Assembly: GCA_015146655.1 (NCBI GenBank)
Contig: VKHL01000110.1
Location: forward strand, 34,728-98,727
From: Ochromonas danica
Taxonomy: Eukaryota; Sar; Chrysophyceae; Chromulinales; Chromulinaceae
Length of the DNA: 64,000 nucleotides
Reading direction: 5' to 3'
The notes below the pieces were generated by a model. It searched no databases. It was not told the DNA's origin and saw nothing but the letters and a program-made list of their open reading frames with translations. The position numbers and the translations under genes were made by a program. This document shows positions 1-13,300 of the stretch, one piece after another. Within the stretch, counting starts at the first letter, position 1, and each line of letters starts with the position of its first letter.

Positions 1-3000
1 CAAAGAGAGTATCCTCTTCTCCTTTCTCATCCATACTGGCAGAATCAAGTGACATGGCGACGCTTTTCTTCTTCAATGCACCGGCAGGATTAACGTGTGT
101 CACAAAATCTTCAACCATGGCCAAAAAGGCAAGAAACTCCACTCGCTACAACATATAAATGGAAGTTAACAATAATCAGCACTATTATAAAACTGGTTCC
201 TACCTGGTCCAGCTCTTTTTTCCTTATTTGAGTAGCAAGGTGCCGTAACTTTTGCAAGATTTGATCGATCTTTTTAATCAGATTAACCAATTTCCCTTTC
301 ATTGAGCCTTTTTCCTCCGCTCCAGATGGCGTCTTCTTCGAAACCAGTTCATGCTCGGCCCATAATCTAATTGCCAACACGGTCTCAGCGCCACGACACT
401 CGGGACTACAGAGGGTGTAGAGACTTGGACAACGAGATACTTCCTTCAAGTCATCCATCTCGCCGCCATCTGGTTGATTGTCATCATTCTCTAAATAGAC
501 AAAGAACAGAGGTGGAGTCATCATACCGCTGCTATCTGTGGCCAAGGCTCTTGCAATCTCCTGAGAAACAACCTGCAAGAACCTCAAAAATATCGCCAAC
601 AGTTGAGCTACCTTACTTCCTTCCAAACGATGAACGATCTCTCGCTCGGAAGAAGTGGAAAATAAAAGTGCGAAGGAGAGTAAAATCAAATGCGAAATAC
701 GCATTGACTCATAGAACTTCATTGCAGCTCCACCGCCTTCTTCCTGTATCTCAGAAGAGTCAATCAGATGATTCAACGAAGATTGGAGAAAGGTCAAGGC
801 TTCCACCAATATTATCCCACAAAGCTTTTGGTCTTGTAAGCGCAGCCAGAAGTGATCTCTTGCATGGACAAGAAGCTGAGAAGAGGAAAGAGATTCAGAA
901 GATAACAAGACTGGGATCAAAACCTCGTGATCTGATGAAAACATTGCCTCTGAGAGTTGTTCAAACCATTCATCCAAAGAAGACTCTTCCTTCACATGAC
1001 CATCTTCTACTTCGTTTCCATCATTTTCATTCTCACTGTCATCGTCTCCTTCGCTGCTAAAATCAAAAGAACTGCGATCGCTCTCAATAGTTTTGATTGA
1101 AAAGGCTACACTACAGAGGAGAAAGAGAGTTTTCTGAGTGATATCCTTGACAGAACTAAACAAGTGATTCATTAGTCACGACACAACAGCATCAACTATA
1201 TCGATAAAGCTTACCTTGTCTTGAAATACAGCGCTATAAGATCGCTCACAGTCCTTACACCTAGATGTACCACAGGTAGTTGTGGTAAGCACTGCAAGAT
1301 TCTTACAGCTGTGGAGGTAAGATCCACAGCGTCGCCTACGAGTTGATTTATCTCCACCAACTGAGACAAGAGGTGTAAATGCTCCTATAATACAATACAC
1401 AGCATTAAATGAAACCCATGAACAAATAAATACTACTTTAGTATGTAGTAGTTGTGCCAAGACAAACCTTGAAGTCCCTAATCGTTATTCCTTCACGAAT
1501 ACCATAAGCAAGATGAAAAGAGCAAAATTCAGTCATTGTTTGAAGGCTCCTTTTGACAGAGAACAGGTTTGCTTCATCACAGTTTGAGCCGATCTTCGTC
1601 TTCCAGGGAGCACAATACATGACTAAGAGTCTGGTCCATTCATATCTCAATAGAACAGTAAGGTGCTTTAAATGAGGGTGACAATGCTTATCTCGAGGTA
1701 AAGAAGAAGGAAACAATGACTGCAAATGCACAACAAACTTCTCAAAGCACCCCACTCTTCCCTTTTGAGATGTATTATGATCCTCATAATATTCATGATA
1801 TTCGCCATAGTAGTCATCTTCATCGCTATCAACACACAGCTTGTTGTCTTCATCCATTCCTGTCAACTTCACGAGAATAGACTTGCGAAGAAGATCCTTA
1901 GGAGTTTGTTTGAAGTGTTCCTCAATTGTTGAGCATGTCAGCTGTTGACAAAAGAAAAACAGTGTTTCAATCAATGACCAAGATAGATCACATTGGTGAT
2001 AAGCCAAGGAATCAGCTTGTAGCCATGGATCAAGAGAAGAGGTTGACCAATGTTCTACTGAAGTGGCCAGTTCAGAGCAAATACAAATCAAACTAGACAG
2101 AACCAACTCTTGATCTGCTACAGACTTGTTAAGAAAAGCTCTCGACCAATCTACTTCTTTCAAATTGTATAGCTCCAAGAGTGATCTTCCTTCATATTTG
2201 TCTACGGGATGAAGCTGACTGATTTGCATTGACAATAACTCCAACAATTGCTGCACAGGCAAGCAAGAGACTTTAGTTATCTCTCCTTCAACCTCTACGT
2301 CTGGACTATTATTGGATAATGCTGTGAACTGTTCACTATTCAATCTTCGCGCACTAAAAGTTTGTAATTTAGGAAACGTTGCGACTTCCTCATTCGTCAC
2401 TCGTCCAATCGCTAAGAGACACGCTGTCTGCATGCTGGCTAAGATGGTTGCACAGTTTAGATAAGATCCGCCTAGAAAGGAGAGGGTTGACATAAGCTTC
2501 TTAACTATAACAAGGATGAGGATGGAAACTCACCAGAAGCACTGCCCACATGAGAAGAAGAGTCCATCAGAAGCAAACGCATTAGTCCAGCAAGAACTTG
2601 ATACGACATGACATACACAATGGACGGCTCCCCAAGGTTATTCAACGCACTGACTATTATAATGATTAGATAATACAAAAAGCAAACGTAAAGAGCAAAG
2701 GATAGGAGAAGGTCAAATAACACAGAACAGAAGAAATATGCCATACCTGTTATTGGACATGGCTCAATTAAGTCCCAGACAGCTTGCAAGACCTCCCAGA
2801 TACCTTTCAATGGTTCTTGCTTCGTTAGCAAATCTTCATGATGTGATGACTCTTCTAAAGATGATGTCATTACTCGTGAGCATAAATAGGCTACATTGTG
2901 GTCAAGTACATCTCTACTCAGTTTCCCTTGTATACAAGCTAGTATGTGTAAGGTTGCAGTCCAGTTCTCTAACAGACAATACTCTTTGCTTTCTCGATAA

Positions 3001-4988
3001 CTTCCATTCGATATGATGAGCTTTGGAGTGAAGAGCTTGTCAATCGCAAAGCTACGACCTGAGGCTATCCTATAGACAGTCTCATCGAGTCGTGGAGCAT
3101 AGAGATGATCCATCTTCTTCTTCCAGGCATGCATCACTATTGTCATTGCTTCACGATCAACCAAGATGGAATCCGACAAGTAAATCAAATCGAGAAGATT
3201 GGGAACAGACACTAACTTCTTCACTGGCCAGGCTTGGATGAAATCATGATGGAAAGATGGTGACAATCTTGCAAGAATGGCAATATCTGGGACATGAGTA
3301 ACAAGAGCATTTAACTGACCTAGATCAATCATTACTCTTTGAATCACCTTACAGTGATTCATATGCTCCATAAGAATATCCAAAATACGTGTTTTGCTTT
3401 CTACAGATAATTCATTTATCAACCACCACACAATAGATGATGAGAGATCATCATCACAGTCGTCTATTCCACCCCTTGTATTATCATCGTTAACGACCAT
3501 GTTCTGTTCTTCTTGTAATAAATCACACCAGATATGAAGCATTGTCAATTCTCTGTCAGAAATGCATTCTCTCACTGTTGTCTTGACTTTTCTCCAGACC
3601 ATCATATTCACTTTCATACGATCACAACTTAATCGTCTTTCTTCTCGACTTAACCAATGAAGAATAGTTGATAACCAAAACACATAATTCAAAGTTTGGG
3701 GGAGAGGAAGGCCATGTGTTGAACAAAGTATCTGACGATGCATAGTTTCGACCACTTTCCAGTCTTCTAACCAAATATTCATATGAAACAATATCCTGTC
3801 TATTATCACTTCTCTGAGAGAGCTGGATGAATCATTGCTAGTCATAATATGAAAGAGAAGGCTATTCCTCAACCTTCCCTGCTCATCTGAAGAATAAGAC
3901 ATTGAACAGTTCGATAGAGTGAGTAAGACTCTTAGCAGCTCATCATTATCATCTTCTTCTTTAGCCTTTCTATCCTCGTTAGATGATACTGTCCTTGTAG
4001 GAGATGTTAGAAAGGGAAAGGGAAATGGCAGAGTGATCAGAGAAGGAGAGAAGCAAGAGGAAGGCTTGGGGTTGGCAAAACATGACAAAGTCAACAGCCA
4101 TCGAGCAGTGCTGAGCAAGCTAGAAGGAGGTGGTAATCCACAAGGTAGATTTTTGAGTGATAATACCAAGTCATTATGAAGCCAAGAGAGAAGACTTCGA
4201 AACCATCCGATTCTATTGACACCATTCTGAGTATTGATATCAAGCCAAGTCATGACTACCTCTATATGACCTCCATCCACCAAACAAGATAGCAGAGCTA
4301 GTACTTCCACCTCTGACAATATCCTTATTAGCAACATGTTAAAGATAGTGATTAGATTAGCATGACATCATGCAGGGTAGGGTGGATTGTCACCTGCTGG
4401 TCTTCCACAAGTCTTCCACAATAGCCATGAAGCGACTGAATCGAGGCAAGTCCAGGTCTGTTCCTTCTGCTAAGTGCTTCAAACGATCCTATCTCACATC
4501 ACACAGATAGGATGGTACTCATTGATGAGCATGAAGGATGGATGGTTTAATTCACATTACTGTGATGTCTTGCTCACCTTGTAGCAGAGCAGATGATCAG
4601 CTGCCATCAAGTCTTTCCACTCTCTCAATCCAAAGACAACATCTAATGCTATCTTATCTTTCCATTTCAACCAGAAGAGATCATCTAACAGAGATTCAAT
4701 GGTTTTGCTCGGATCAGCAGGAAGAACTTGAGCGATAGTATGCATTAGAGCAGGGATGTCACAAGAGACAGTGACATCATCTTCCAACACTGCCTGCTTT
4801 AGTCTATTCACTGCTCTAGTCAATGTTGACTCGGTCGACTGAGAGGAGTGAGTGAGGGGAAGGGAGTGTGCGTGGAGTTGACAAGCCAGCCAATGATCTT
4901 CCACTTGACCACTTACCATCCCCTGCCACAATGACTCCTCCTGTTTCCAATCCTCTTCTCGAGGATATCTATTATCCATTACATACAT
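1..4988 (-). CDS. large uncharacterised protein, 3' end outside window (partial)
   Basis: I do not recognise this protein. Eight exons can be joined in frame by GT..AG introns: 4988-4578, 4488-4394, 4323-2747, 2653-2534, 2471-1468, 1384-1215, 1155-204 and 145 to beyond the left edge. The introns are about 58-93 nt. This gives at least 1490 residues, starting with ATG at 4988 (MYVMDNRYP). The protein is mostly leucine-rich helical sequence without signal peptide or membrane spans, and looks like an alpha-solenoid scaffold. Acidic stretches lie near 1800-1850 (a D/E/Y-rich segment) and 1020-1075. A Lys-rich stretch (ALKKKS) lies near the left edge. I compared it by eye with FANCI and FANCD2, large helical proteins of similar size, and saw no convincing match. 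It is head to head with the gene at 5170, so the 180-bp gap probably holds both promoters. The exon structure is fairly secure; the function is unknown. Confidence 0.6.
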
Positions 4989-5169
4989 ACGAACTCTACC
5001 TCGACTAGTCAAAGTCAGTACTGCTTCGTGTAGTCAGTGCTTTTCCTTTTGAAACAAGACCAACTATTATTACTACCCAGCGCAATGGATGACCGATACC
5101 AGCCAAATATGCACAAAATAAAATAAAATCCATTCCCCTTCCTCATGGATTCCTCAAAACTCAAAAGCA

Positions 5170-6445
5170 ATGGCACACAACATCATCTTATTCAATCCTA
5201 AAACGGGAGATCCACTTCCACTGCAGGAACGCTGCTGCACCTATTGTGGTGCTATGGTTCCTCCAGGAGGATTTACTGGACGTTGTCCTTGTCCTCAACA
5301 ATCTCAAGGTAAGGTAGGTGATATCATTCTTTAATCTCATCTATTGCTTCGACTGTTACATTATTTATTCCCACTGTTTCTGACCGTCCGCTATGTTTTT
5401 CTCTTTCATTTCCTCGTCTTTTTCAGGTGAAATTGTATGAATCCGCTGCTGGACCGGCAGGTACGCTATTTCCGCCACGCAATTTTGTTTGCTGGTTTGT
5501 TCCATTGTTTACCACTATTTATTATTTACTTATTATTTTTATTTCGCACGTTTAGAGTTGGCAGATGTAGTAGCAGAGATGGTCGTGACGAAATTGAAAG
5601 AGAAAGAGAAGGCCGAGAAAGATCGTGCAATCGCTCTACAGACAAGTTGGCTTAAACGTCGTCATCGGAGATCCTCTTAATGCTGAGGGTGGAGCAAGCT
5701 TTGAAAGATTTTGCTGGGGCGGTCGAAGTGAGGACGAAGGTCTTCCTGATGCTCGCACTCATATTGAGAATCAACTAGAGAAATTTGGCGTTCATATTGG
5801 CAGGGGTGGATACAAGGTTCTTGATGTTCATAAGAATAAGCAGCTGCTGGATGTAAGTGACGAGAAGATTGGTGAAATCAGCGGGGGCACGTGGTTCCAT
5901 TCAAGACTGCCGATGCAAGTATCAGCAGGGGCGTCAGTGTTCTGTGGGAGCTAAAGACGGAAGTGGATAAATCTGAGCAGCCTGATGCCTTGATGCAGTT
6001 TGAGCCGCAAGGCTGCCTTGAGTTGCTTGCTGCGAGGTGTCTCTCGGACCAGCCTGGAGTGCTTGTGGTCATCACTGATCTCGTATCTGGCGCGGTGCTA
6101 TTGGAAGTTGCCTATAACCAACAATTTGCAGCATTTGATGTGTTGGAGCACAAACTGACACTAGACGAGATGGGCTACATGGTGGCTAAGTTTCTCTCTG
6201 AGACCGCTGTCCCAGATGCTAGCTTTCGTCCTATTGATGAGCAGAACCCCCGCGACTTTCCTGTTATTACCTTTAAGAAGACCAAACTGAGCCACGACAT
6301 AGGTCTGGCACTGGAGCATTTTAATGACATGGCTGCCGACACTGAGCCTAACTCCAGAGAACGCGCTTACCTCGTAGAACAGTTGTTCAGGTCAATGGAG
6401 GTGCCTCGCATGCCTACAATAGTACACTACTCCATGTATTCGTAG
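5170..6445 (+). CDS. putative PD-(D/E)XK nuclease-like protein with Cys-rich N-terminus; contains probable mini-introns
   Basis: ATG at 5170 opens an N-terminus with a Cys cluster (CCTYCG...CPCP) that may bind zinc. Exon 1 (5170-5313) and exon 2 (5427-5460) are joined by a normal 113-nt intron, and a 95-nt intron leads to exon 3 at 5556. After a Lys/Glu-rich helix the frame must change near 5625-5670. A 22-nt intron (5625-5646) or a 25-nt intron (5646-5670) would do this. A second change is bridged by a 29-nt segment with good sites (5853-5881, GTAAGT...CAG), giving KQLLD-RGHVVPFKTADAS. The C-terminal part has VLWELKTEVD followed by a Gln-containing helix, which resembles the ExK core and following helix of PD-(D/E)XK nucleases such as those in RHS/Crinkler-type proteins. 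The stop is at 6443-6445. If the mini-introns are not spliced, this is a pseudogene with two frameshifts. The fold assignment is tentative. Confidence 0.5.
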
Positions 6446-7323
6446 TTGTAACGGCGCTGTTCTCGCTATTCTTCGCTAGCTATTCCTTTACATATATGAT
6501 AGTGTTCTGTAACGTAGACTAATCCTAATTTGCAGTTAACTGTGCAACTTCTTACAACTTCATGTTGATATCATCCAATCCTATCTAATATCATCTTATC
6601 CACTCTATCCCTCACTATCACAACATCCAAATGTCTTCAGCTGATACTCGCTCCACTTCTTCCCTCACCTCACCTCTTCTCACCTCCTCTCCATGAACTA
6701 GGTCTGTAGTAGACCTTACCTCTACTCTTCATCACAAGTCATCTATCTTGCTATAGTGTGATGGCTTTCCTAGGTCTTAGTTTATCTTATCATACCCATG
6801 CACCTAGCTTGCTAATTATAAATCACCTCGTAGTAACTTGATTGCAGCGGAAGAGTGCTTGTTGGCTACAGAAACTCAGTCTGCTGGGCATTACATTGCA
6901 TCAGACAGGACTTTGTAGCTACTGTACCTTTATCTACACCATGAACTATACCAAGTTATAGACTGGTTAGGTTAGTTTTAGAAGGGCAGAATGGAACCAC
7001 ATGCCATCTTGATGAGTATGGAGTAGTGTTAGTAACAATAGCTTACTACGTACAGTAGTATACCATAACAAAGACTTTATTTATCTTATTTTGAAAGCTT
7101 ACTATCCAGCCAACAAGAAGAAGGCAAGGGGGACAGTAAGACAGAGTAGACTAGAGTAGACTACGACATATTTCACCAGACATCATGATATACTGTACTA
7201 GTCTAGCTACTGTACATGTAGTAGTATTCTCTTCTTCTTCTTCATCATCTCACACACAATAATCATTATATCTCACAAACAAGGAATAATATAGACTATG
7301 CAAACAACAACAACTACTGTATC
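6446..7323. other. intergenic, convergent 3' flanks
   Basis: No gene is supported here. It is the shared 3' flank of the nuclease-like gene (+) and the dynein gene (-). It holds AT-rich sequence and several TAGACTA/TAGTCTA-type words, for example around 7144-7165 and 7199-7205. No RNA gene was recognised. Confidence 0.5.
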
Positions 7324-10300
7324 TTAGTAATCTGTTTGCATGAGAATTGCAGTTCCTGTCAAAACCCATTTACTGCAAGGATCAACTGTCTTCAAAGTAG
7401 CTAAGAAGACATAAGTATTGCCTCGGAAAGAGGTGATGTAGACTGGGCATTCATAGATATCATGTTGTCTACGCAGATAACCTACAGCAGAAGGTTCCCA
7501 ACTAGGCTGTACAGCCACAGCTTTGACGTAAATCACAGGAAGAGGAGGAAGCAACTCTTTGAGGCGACTGTCCACCAAACAACCTGCCACTTGTGTGCCT
7601 GTGATTAGCTCTGGCTCACCTGCTTCATCTCCTACTGGCCAACGAGCACCTTCAATATAGAATCCATGCACAAACGCACCATCTACAGGATAGTAATCGA
7701 TAGCATCAGGTTTGAGGAAAGTGCTCACATGTGTTTCCGTGGTCATCTGATCCAAAGGCATGCCTGTACGACGAGCAGTCACTTGCATGACAGCTGTCAA
7801 ATAGGATGTTGGATTAAACAATCCTGGTAACCAGACTGAGAAAGGTGTAATCAAATCAGTACTCCATTTAGCAAGTTGTTGAATACGTTGCATCATATCA
7901 GCAAACTGAGAGATCAAATTCTTCATGGAAGGCCATGCTTTTGATTCCCAACGACATTGAGAGAAAGGATTTCTTCCTGGCCATTGGTTAATACTGATTG
8001 CCTTGATGAGATCCTCCATTGGTTGAGACATATTGAGCTGTCCTTTCATACCTTTGTCCAATTCAATCAACGATCTTCTGATCTCAGAGATCAAACCATT
8101 CATTCGTTGACATTCTTGTAAAGCCACGACAACGAAAGGGCCAGACTCTTGAGAAAGCAATGGCTGAGCTAGCTCCATGATAGTCAGCATAGAGAAAGGT
8201 TCGGGTAAGGTCTTGAGGAAGTAGTCCATGGACTCCTTCACTTGAGAAGTACCACTTCCACCTCCTCCACCTCCACCACCTCCTCCGCCACCGCCTAAGG
8301 AAAGAATAGTTTCGAAGATTGTTGTAGTCCAGTTAGTCAAGTAACCAATCTCAGCATTAGGATGTAAGCCAAACATAGTGGGTGAGTCTTGTGGGAGCTT
8401 CTCTTCCACATACGTGAGATAGCCTTCATAGTCAAGAGTGGTCGGATCAGGCGATTTGAATCCTGGACCAAGTTCCAAGAAGTTGAAGAGTTGATCATTG
8501 ACTAAGACAGACAGATAGGAGTTGCAAGTACGACGATCCCAAGCATCTGTAATATGACCACCATACATAATCTCCCCAAAAATATAACGTAAATCATCCC
8601 ATGGCACAGTAGGATTTGCTTCAAGATAGGCTTGTAAGACATTAGCACAAATAGTGAGATCACCGGTATTGAATGAGTATTTACGAGACCATCCTTGCTG
8701 ACCAAATCGTCTTCTACCCAAGACAATCGAATGGAACCAACACAAGGCAAAGAGACAAGCTTTAAACTCATTCTTCTTAGGACATTCTTCAATACGTTCA
8801 TGAGAGAAGTTTGCCCAACCACGAGTAATGTTTGACTTGATATCAGATGGTGCTTCATTAGCTACTTTAACAGCACTTTGCATAAGAGATTCAGGCATGT
8901 TCTTCCAAGAGGCAATAGGTGGTGGTTCAGCAGAGATGAAACAACGGAAGTCTGGATGAGCATTTTCTTGTACAACTTCCAACAATCGTTCTAACTTGGG
9001 TACCCATGATTGCATAAGATGACAGTTTTGTAACATGACCTATTAGACCAAACACAACCAACACACACACACACACACACACACACATTGTCAACTCCAT
9101 TTGGTCATGTAAATAGTAAAGGAGAGAATCCCTCTTACCCATCCTCCATTCTTTGCAAAAGTTTCAACAACTGCTTCAGCAGGTTTTTCTTGACCTTGTC
9201 CCATAGAAATATTCTTGAAATTACCATTTTCAAAGGTAACACCTTTTTCTTTACCTAACGTCTCTACCCATGGTGTAGGATCTACACCAGCAAAGAGGAC
9301 GAAGAAAGTTGGTGTTTGATTACTAGTCTCAGCAAAAGTCGCACCCATATCAAAAGGTTTCTGGAAGACATAATCCTTGCCCATAATCTCTTGAATCCAA
9401 TTTCTCAATGCGGTAGTGACACGATCAGGACGCATCGCTCTTAATAGAATGAGACGATCAAAGGCTGATAACACTTTCTGATAGTCACCGGGGAATTTGG
9501 CATTTTCAGGCATTTCACTATCAAACCATTTCTGCCATTCATCAGAATCAGATTGCATGTTATCACCTAAGGAAGAGAACTTCTTTAAGCCTTCTAAAGC
9601 CTTAATACGTGGCCAGATAGCAGATGGCATCCATTCATGTAGAGGTCCCATGTTACCTGGATCAGGACTTACTTTACCTTCAATAAGATATTCCACTTCT
9701 TCACCTGTTAGTTTACCATCATTAACAGCAATACGTAATGTTAAGATGGTAGCAACGGTAAGCTTATCCGTTTCAAAGACACCTCGTCTAACATAATTGA
9801 AGACTGTACGAGTGATACTATCAATCAATACTTGACATCTCGTTGCTAATTCTGCATCAGATGCTTCAGGTTTTTCTTCTATTACTTCACCTGCTTCATT
9901 TAAAATAGGTTCAGGATCAACTTTAGGAACAAGATCAATACCACGATAGAAGACTGTAGTGAAAGCTTCTAATGAATAGATATAATAGGTATGAATCTTA
10001 ACCAAATCATTCATTAAGAAGAATAACAAACTTGATCGATTAGCTACACCACGATATTTCTCACTTGTCATTTTAATTGTTGCTTGTGTTTGAGCTGCTT
10101 GAACTTGTTTAATTGCAATATCATTTGCAATTCGTTTTGTTTCTTCTAAACCTTCAATTAATTCAACATCTTCTGTAATATCACCTTGTGCAATAGCTAG
10201 TTTATATAAGATATTATCTTCTAATTCTTTAATCTTGATAGTAAAGTCGTTCTGTTGTTTAACAAGATCTTCTGATAATAACGCAAGATCTAAACGTTCC

Positions 10301-13300
10301 TTACGTACGACTAATGCTAACAGTTGATCTTCCAAACCCGCTGCTGTTACAGTAAAGTTGATTAAAGTCGTCTCAGCTTGAATCTCAGGAGGATAATGAG
10401 GATTTGATAGCTTGGTATGAAGGAAGAGACGGAAATCTTTATGGAATTCTACTTCTGTATCACCTAATTTAAGGTAAAGCTTCTTACCACGTTTAATAAC
10501 CGCACGTTGAATAACAGGATTGAGAACAGCATCAATTGATTCACCAATATTTTCAATAAGAATTGTATTACCATTCTCTAATGCTCTTTCAAGTTTTCTT
10601 AAAAGATCATTTTGACCCAAACGTACAACTTGTAAATTACGATCAGCACCAGACTCTTTTTGTCTTAACCATTTAATACCTTGTAATTGTGGATCAATAA
10701 TTAATGGCCAACGTGCTGAATTACAAACAATTGCACCATTTTCAACAGAGACTTGATCAGCAGGAAGTCCTTCAGCACCCCAAGTTGCAATTTCTGCTGC
10801 TGTAGTTAAAATACGTAAAGGATCTGCTGCAGGTGATAATGGAATTCGTACACCTTCTCCTAATGCTTTTTGTAAATTCTCTTGTAGATAAGGTGTAAAA
10901 TATTGAGTCATCAATTTATCACGAAAGACTTTGGTAAAAGGACCAACATAAGAGATAAATGCTGCCGCTAGAAGGACATCACCTGTTAATAACTCTTTAT
11001 CAGCTTCCATTGTAACAATATTCTCTGCCCAACGAACATTTTCAGATGCTAATGCATTTGTTAAACGTTGTGCTAAATCTAATTTCTTTTGACCACGTTC
11101 AACAGTCTCTAATGCTTCTTGTTTTTCTGTATTAGCAGCATTTAAATCAGATGTCAATTGTGCTAACTTAGATTCTAATTCAGCAACTTGTTCTTTGACT
11201 GTCTTTAATTGATTATTAGCAGTCTCTAATTGATCATTAGCTTCTTGTAAAGCCTTTCTCTTTGGTTCCACCGTGACAACAACTTCATAATAGAGGACAA
11301 TGTTCAAGATAAACGAACATAAGCCTGCTGCTGCTTTATTCTTTGTTAGAATGATTTCAGGAGTGAAATGTTCTAACTTGGTTAACTCTTTCACTTCAAT
11401 GAAGTTCATACGAGGAATAGTACGTTCATCAATACCAGTCTTGATATTCTTTAAGTATTCAATATATTCAGGAATGGAACCTAACAGTTGCTTCTTACAA
11501 GCATCCCAACTTTTGTCTTTCACTTTACCATTCTTTTGCACGACAACATTAGGATGAACACCAGCTAAGAGAACCATTGTAGCTGCGAAGATATCATCCA
11601 CACCTGCTGGAGGTTTAGCCATAGTCTTAGCTTCTCCAAGATCTTTCTTATCCAAAGTATTCAAAGCAGCCATGGCAGCTTCGACCATAGGCTCAGCCTT
11701 GGCAAGATCTTCTTCAGTTGATCGTTGCTTCTCCATGACATCTGCCTGGATAATTGCCACTTCTTTAGCTTGCACTTGAGCTTTAGCAGTCTCCACTTCT
11801 ACGATTGCTTTCTCTTTAGAGACAACATCAGCAATTCCTTCAGCTACAGAGCGCTTTTGATCTGCTTCTTCCAAGGAAACCTTGAGATCAGCTTCAATAC
11901 GTGTGACAGCTTCAGCTGTTTCCTTTAATTTCAACAAACCTTTGGCAAGACGTTCAATCCCTGCATTTGCTTCTTCACGCTTTGATCCCAACAAATTGTT
12001 GTACAACTTTAACAATTCCAAAAAGGATTTTGGTGTGGTATAGACAAATCTACGTTCAACTTGTCGGAACTTATTGGCCATGTCGTTCACTTGAGTGAAA
12101 GAGAAAGGCAAGAAGTTCTCAATGACACCTCTCACTTGGTCAGATCCAAGCTTCAGATGGGACAAGAACTTCTTACCGACACTATAGAGAGCCTCGTGAG
12201 GCCAAGGTTGGAACCAGTCGATGACAGTACAGTTGACAATGGCAGGGAATTTACGAGCACGAGTACGGAAAGCATCACCCACAGGAGAGAATGCCAAAAC
12301 AACATGAAGGTTACGACGAATCTCACTGATGAAGAACTCCCAGCAGTTATTGCGGTCAGGGACTTTACCCAACGCTTTAACCTTATTCGTCACTGCGTTG
12401 ATAAGGCCATCAACTTCATCATTAGCGAAGAGATCGGGTACATTACCACTGGCTAAGAGATCGTTAATATAGACCAGGAAGCGTTCATTAGTAATCTGTG
12501 AGTCCGTGAGTAAGAACATGATGCCTTCTTCCTTAAGACCTGCTTTGTTGTACATACCCTTGAGATCTTCTTTGAGATCACTTAGACCATAGGTGGAGGA
12601 GATCACAATTTGAACAACTTTAAAGCCACAGATAAATGCAGCCAATCGAGAGAGCGACTGTTTTCCTGATCCACCCACACCGACTAACAGTGCATGACCA
12701 CCTGGATTCATAATCACACGAACAATACGAGCAATATGTTTCATAGCATCCTCGAATAACACCAAGTCCATATTAGCATTCGTCTCATTGTACTCACGAA
12801 GAGCATCTTCCAAGACAGTATTTAATTTGGTTAAGGACTTCACCATATCATATACCTTATCTTGAATATTCTCTGCAAAGTGACAGAAGATTAAAGGATC
12901 TGCATTCTCTGATGAATAAAACCTGGCTACATTATAATTGGGGAAGATCTTCTTCTGTTGACTTTGTACAATATTATTGTACTTTGCTAAATCTTCATAA
13001 GAGACAAGACGATCTCCATAGACACGTTCTGATTCATGTAGCCAAAGATGAACAAACTTCTCAGGTGCTTTAAATTGTGATGGGGCAGAGACTAAGAGAC
13101 CTTGGAAGACGTTGCTAATATGACGAATGTTAAACTATTCCATCAACCAACACAACAACAACAGATGTCAGACACAAGCTCAGAAATAAACCCTGATAGG
13201 CTAGCAATGCTTACCTCGTAATGGAAGTTCTGCGCTGTCTTACGGAAGTTTGTCATGACTTCACGATGTAAAGATACAGCACAACGTACAAGATCTCGAG

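Noticed and set aside
371-1060. Long + strand frame of 229 codons opposite the helical protein
   Set aside because: It starts with TTG, has no domain features, and lies opposite exon 7 of a well-supported multi-exon gene.
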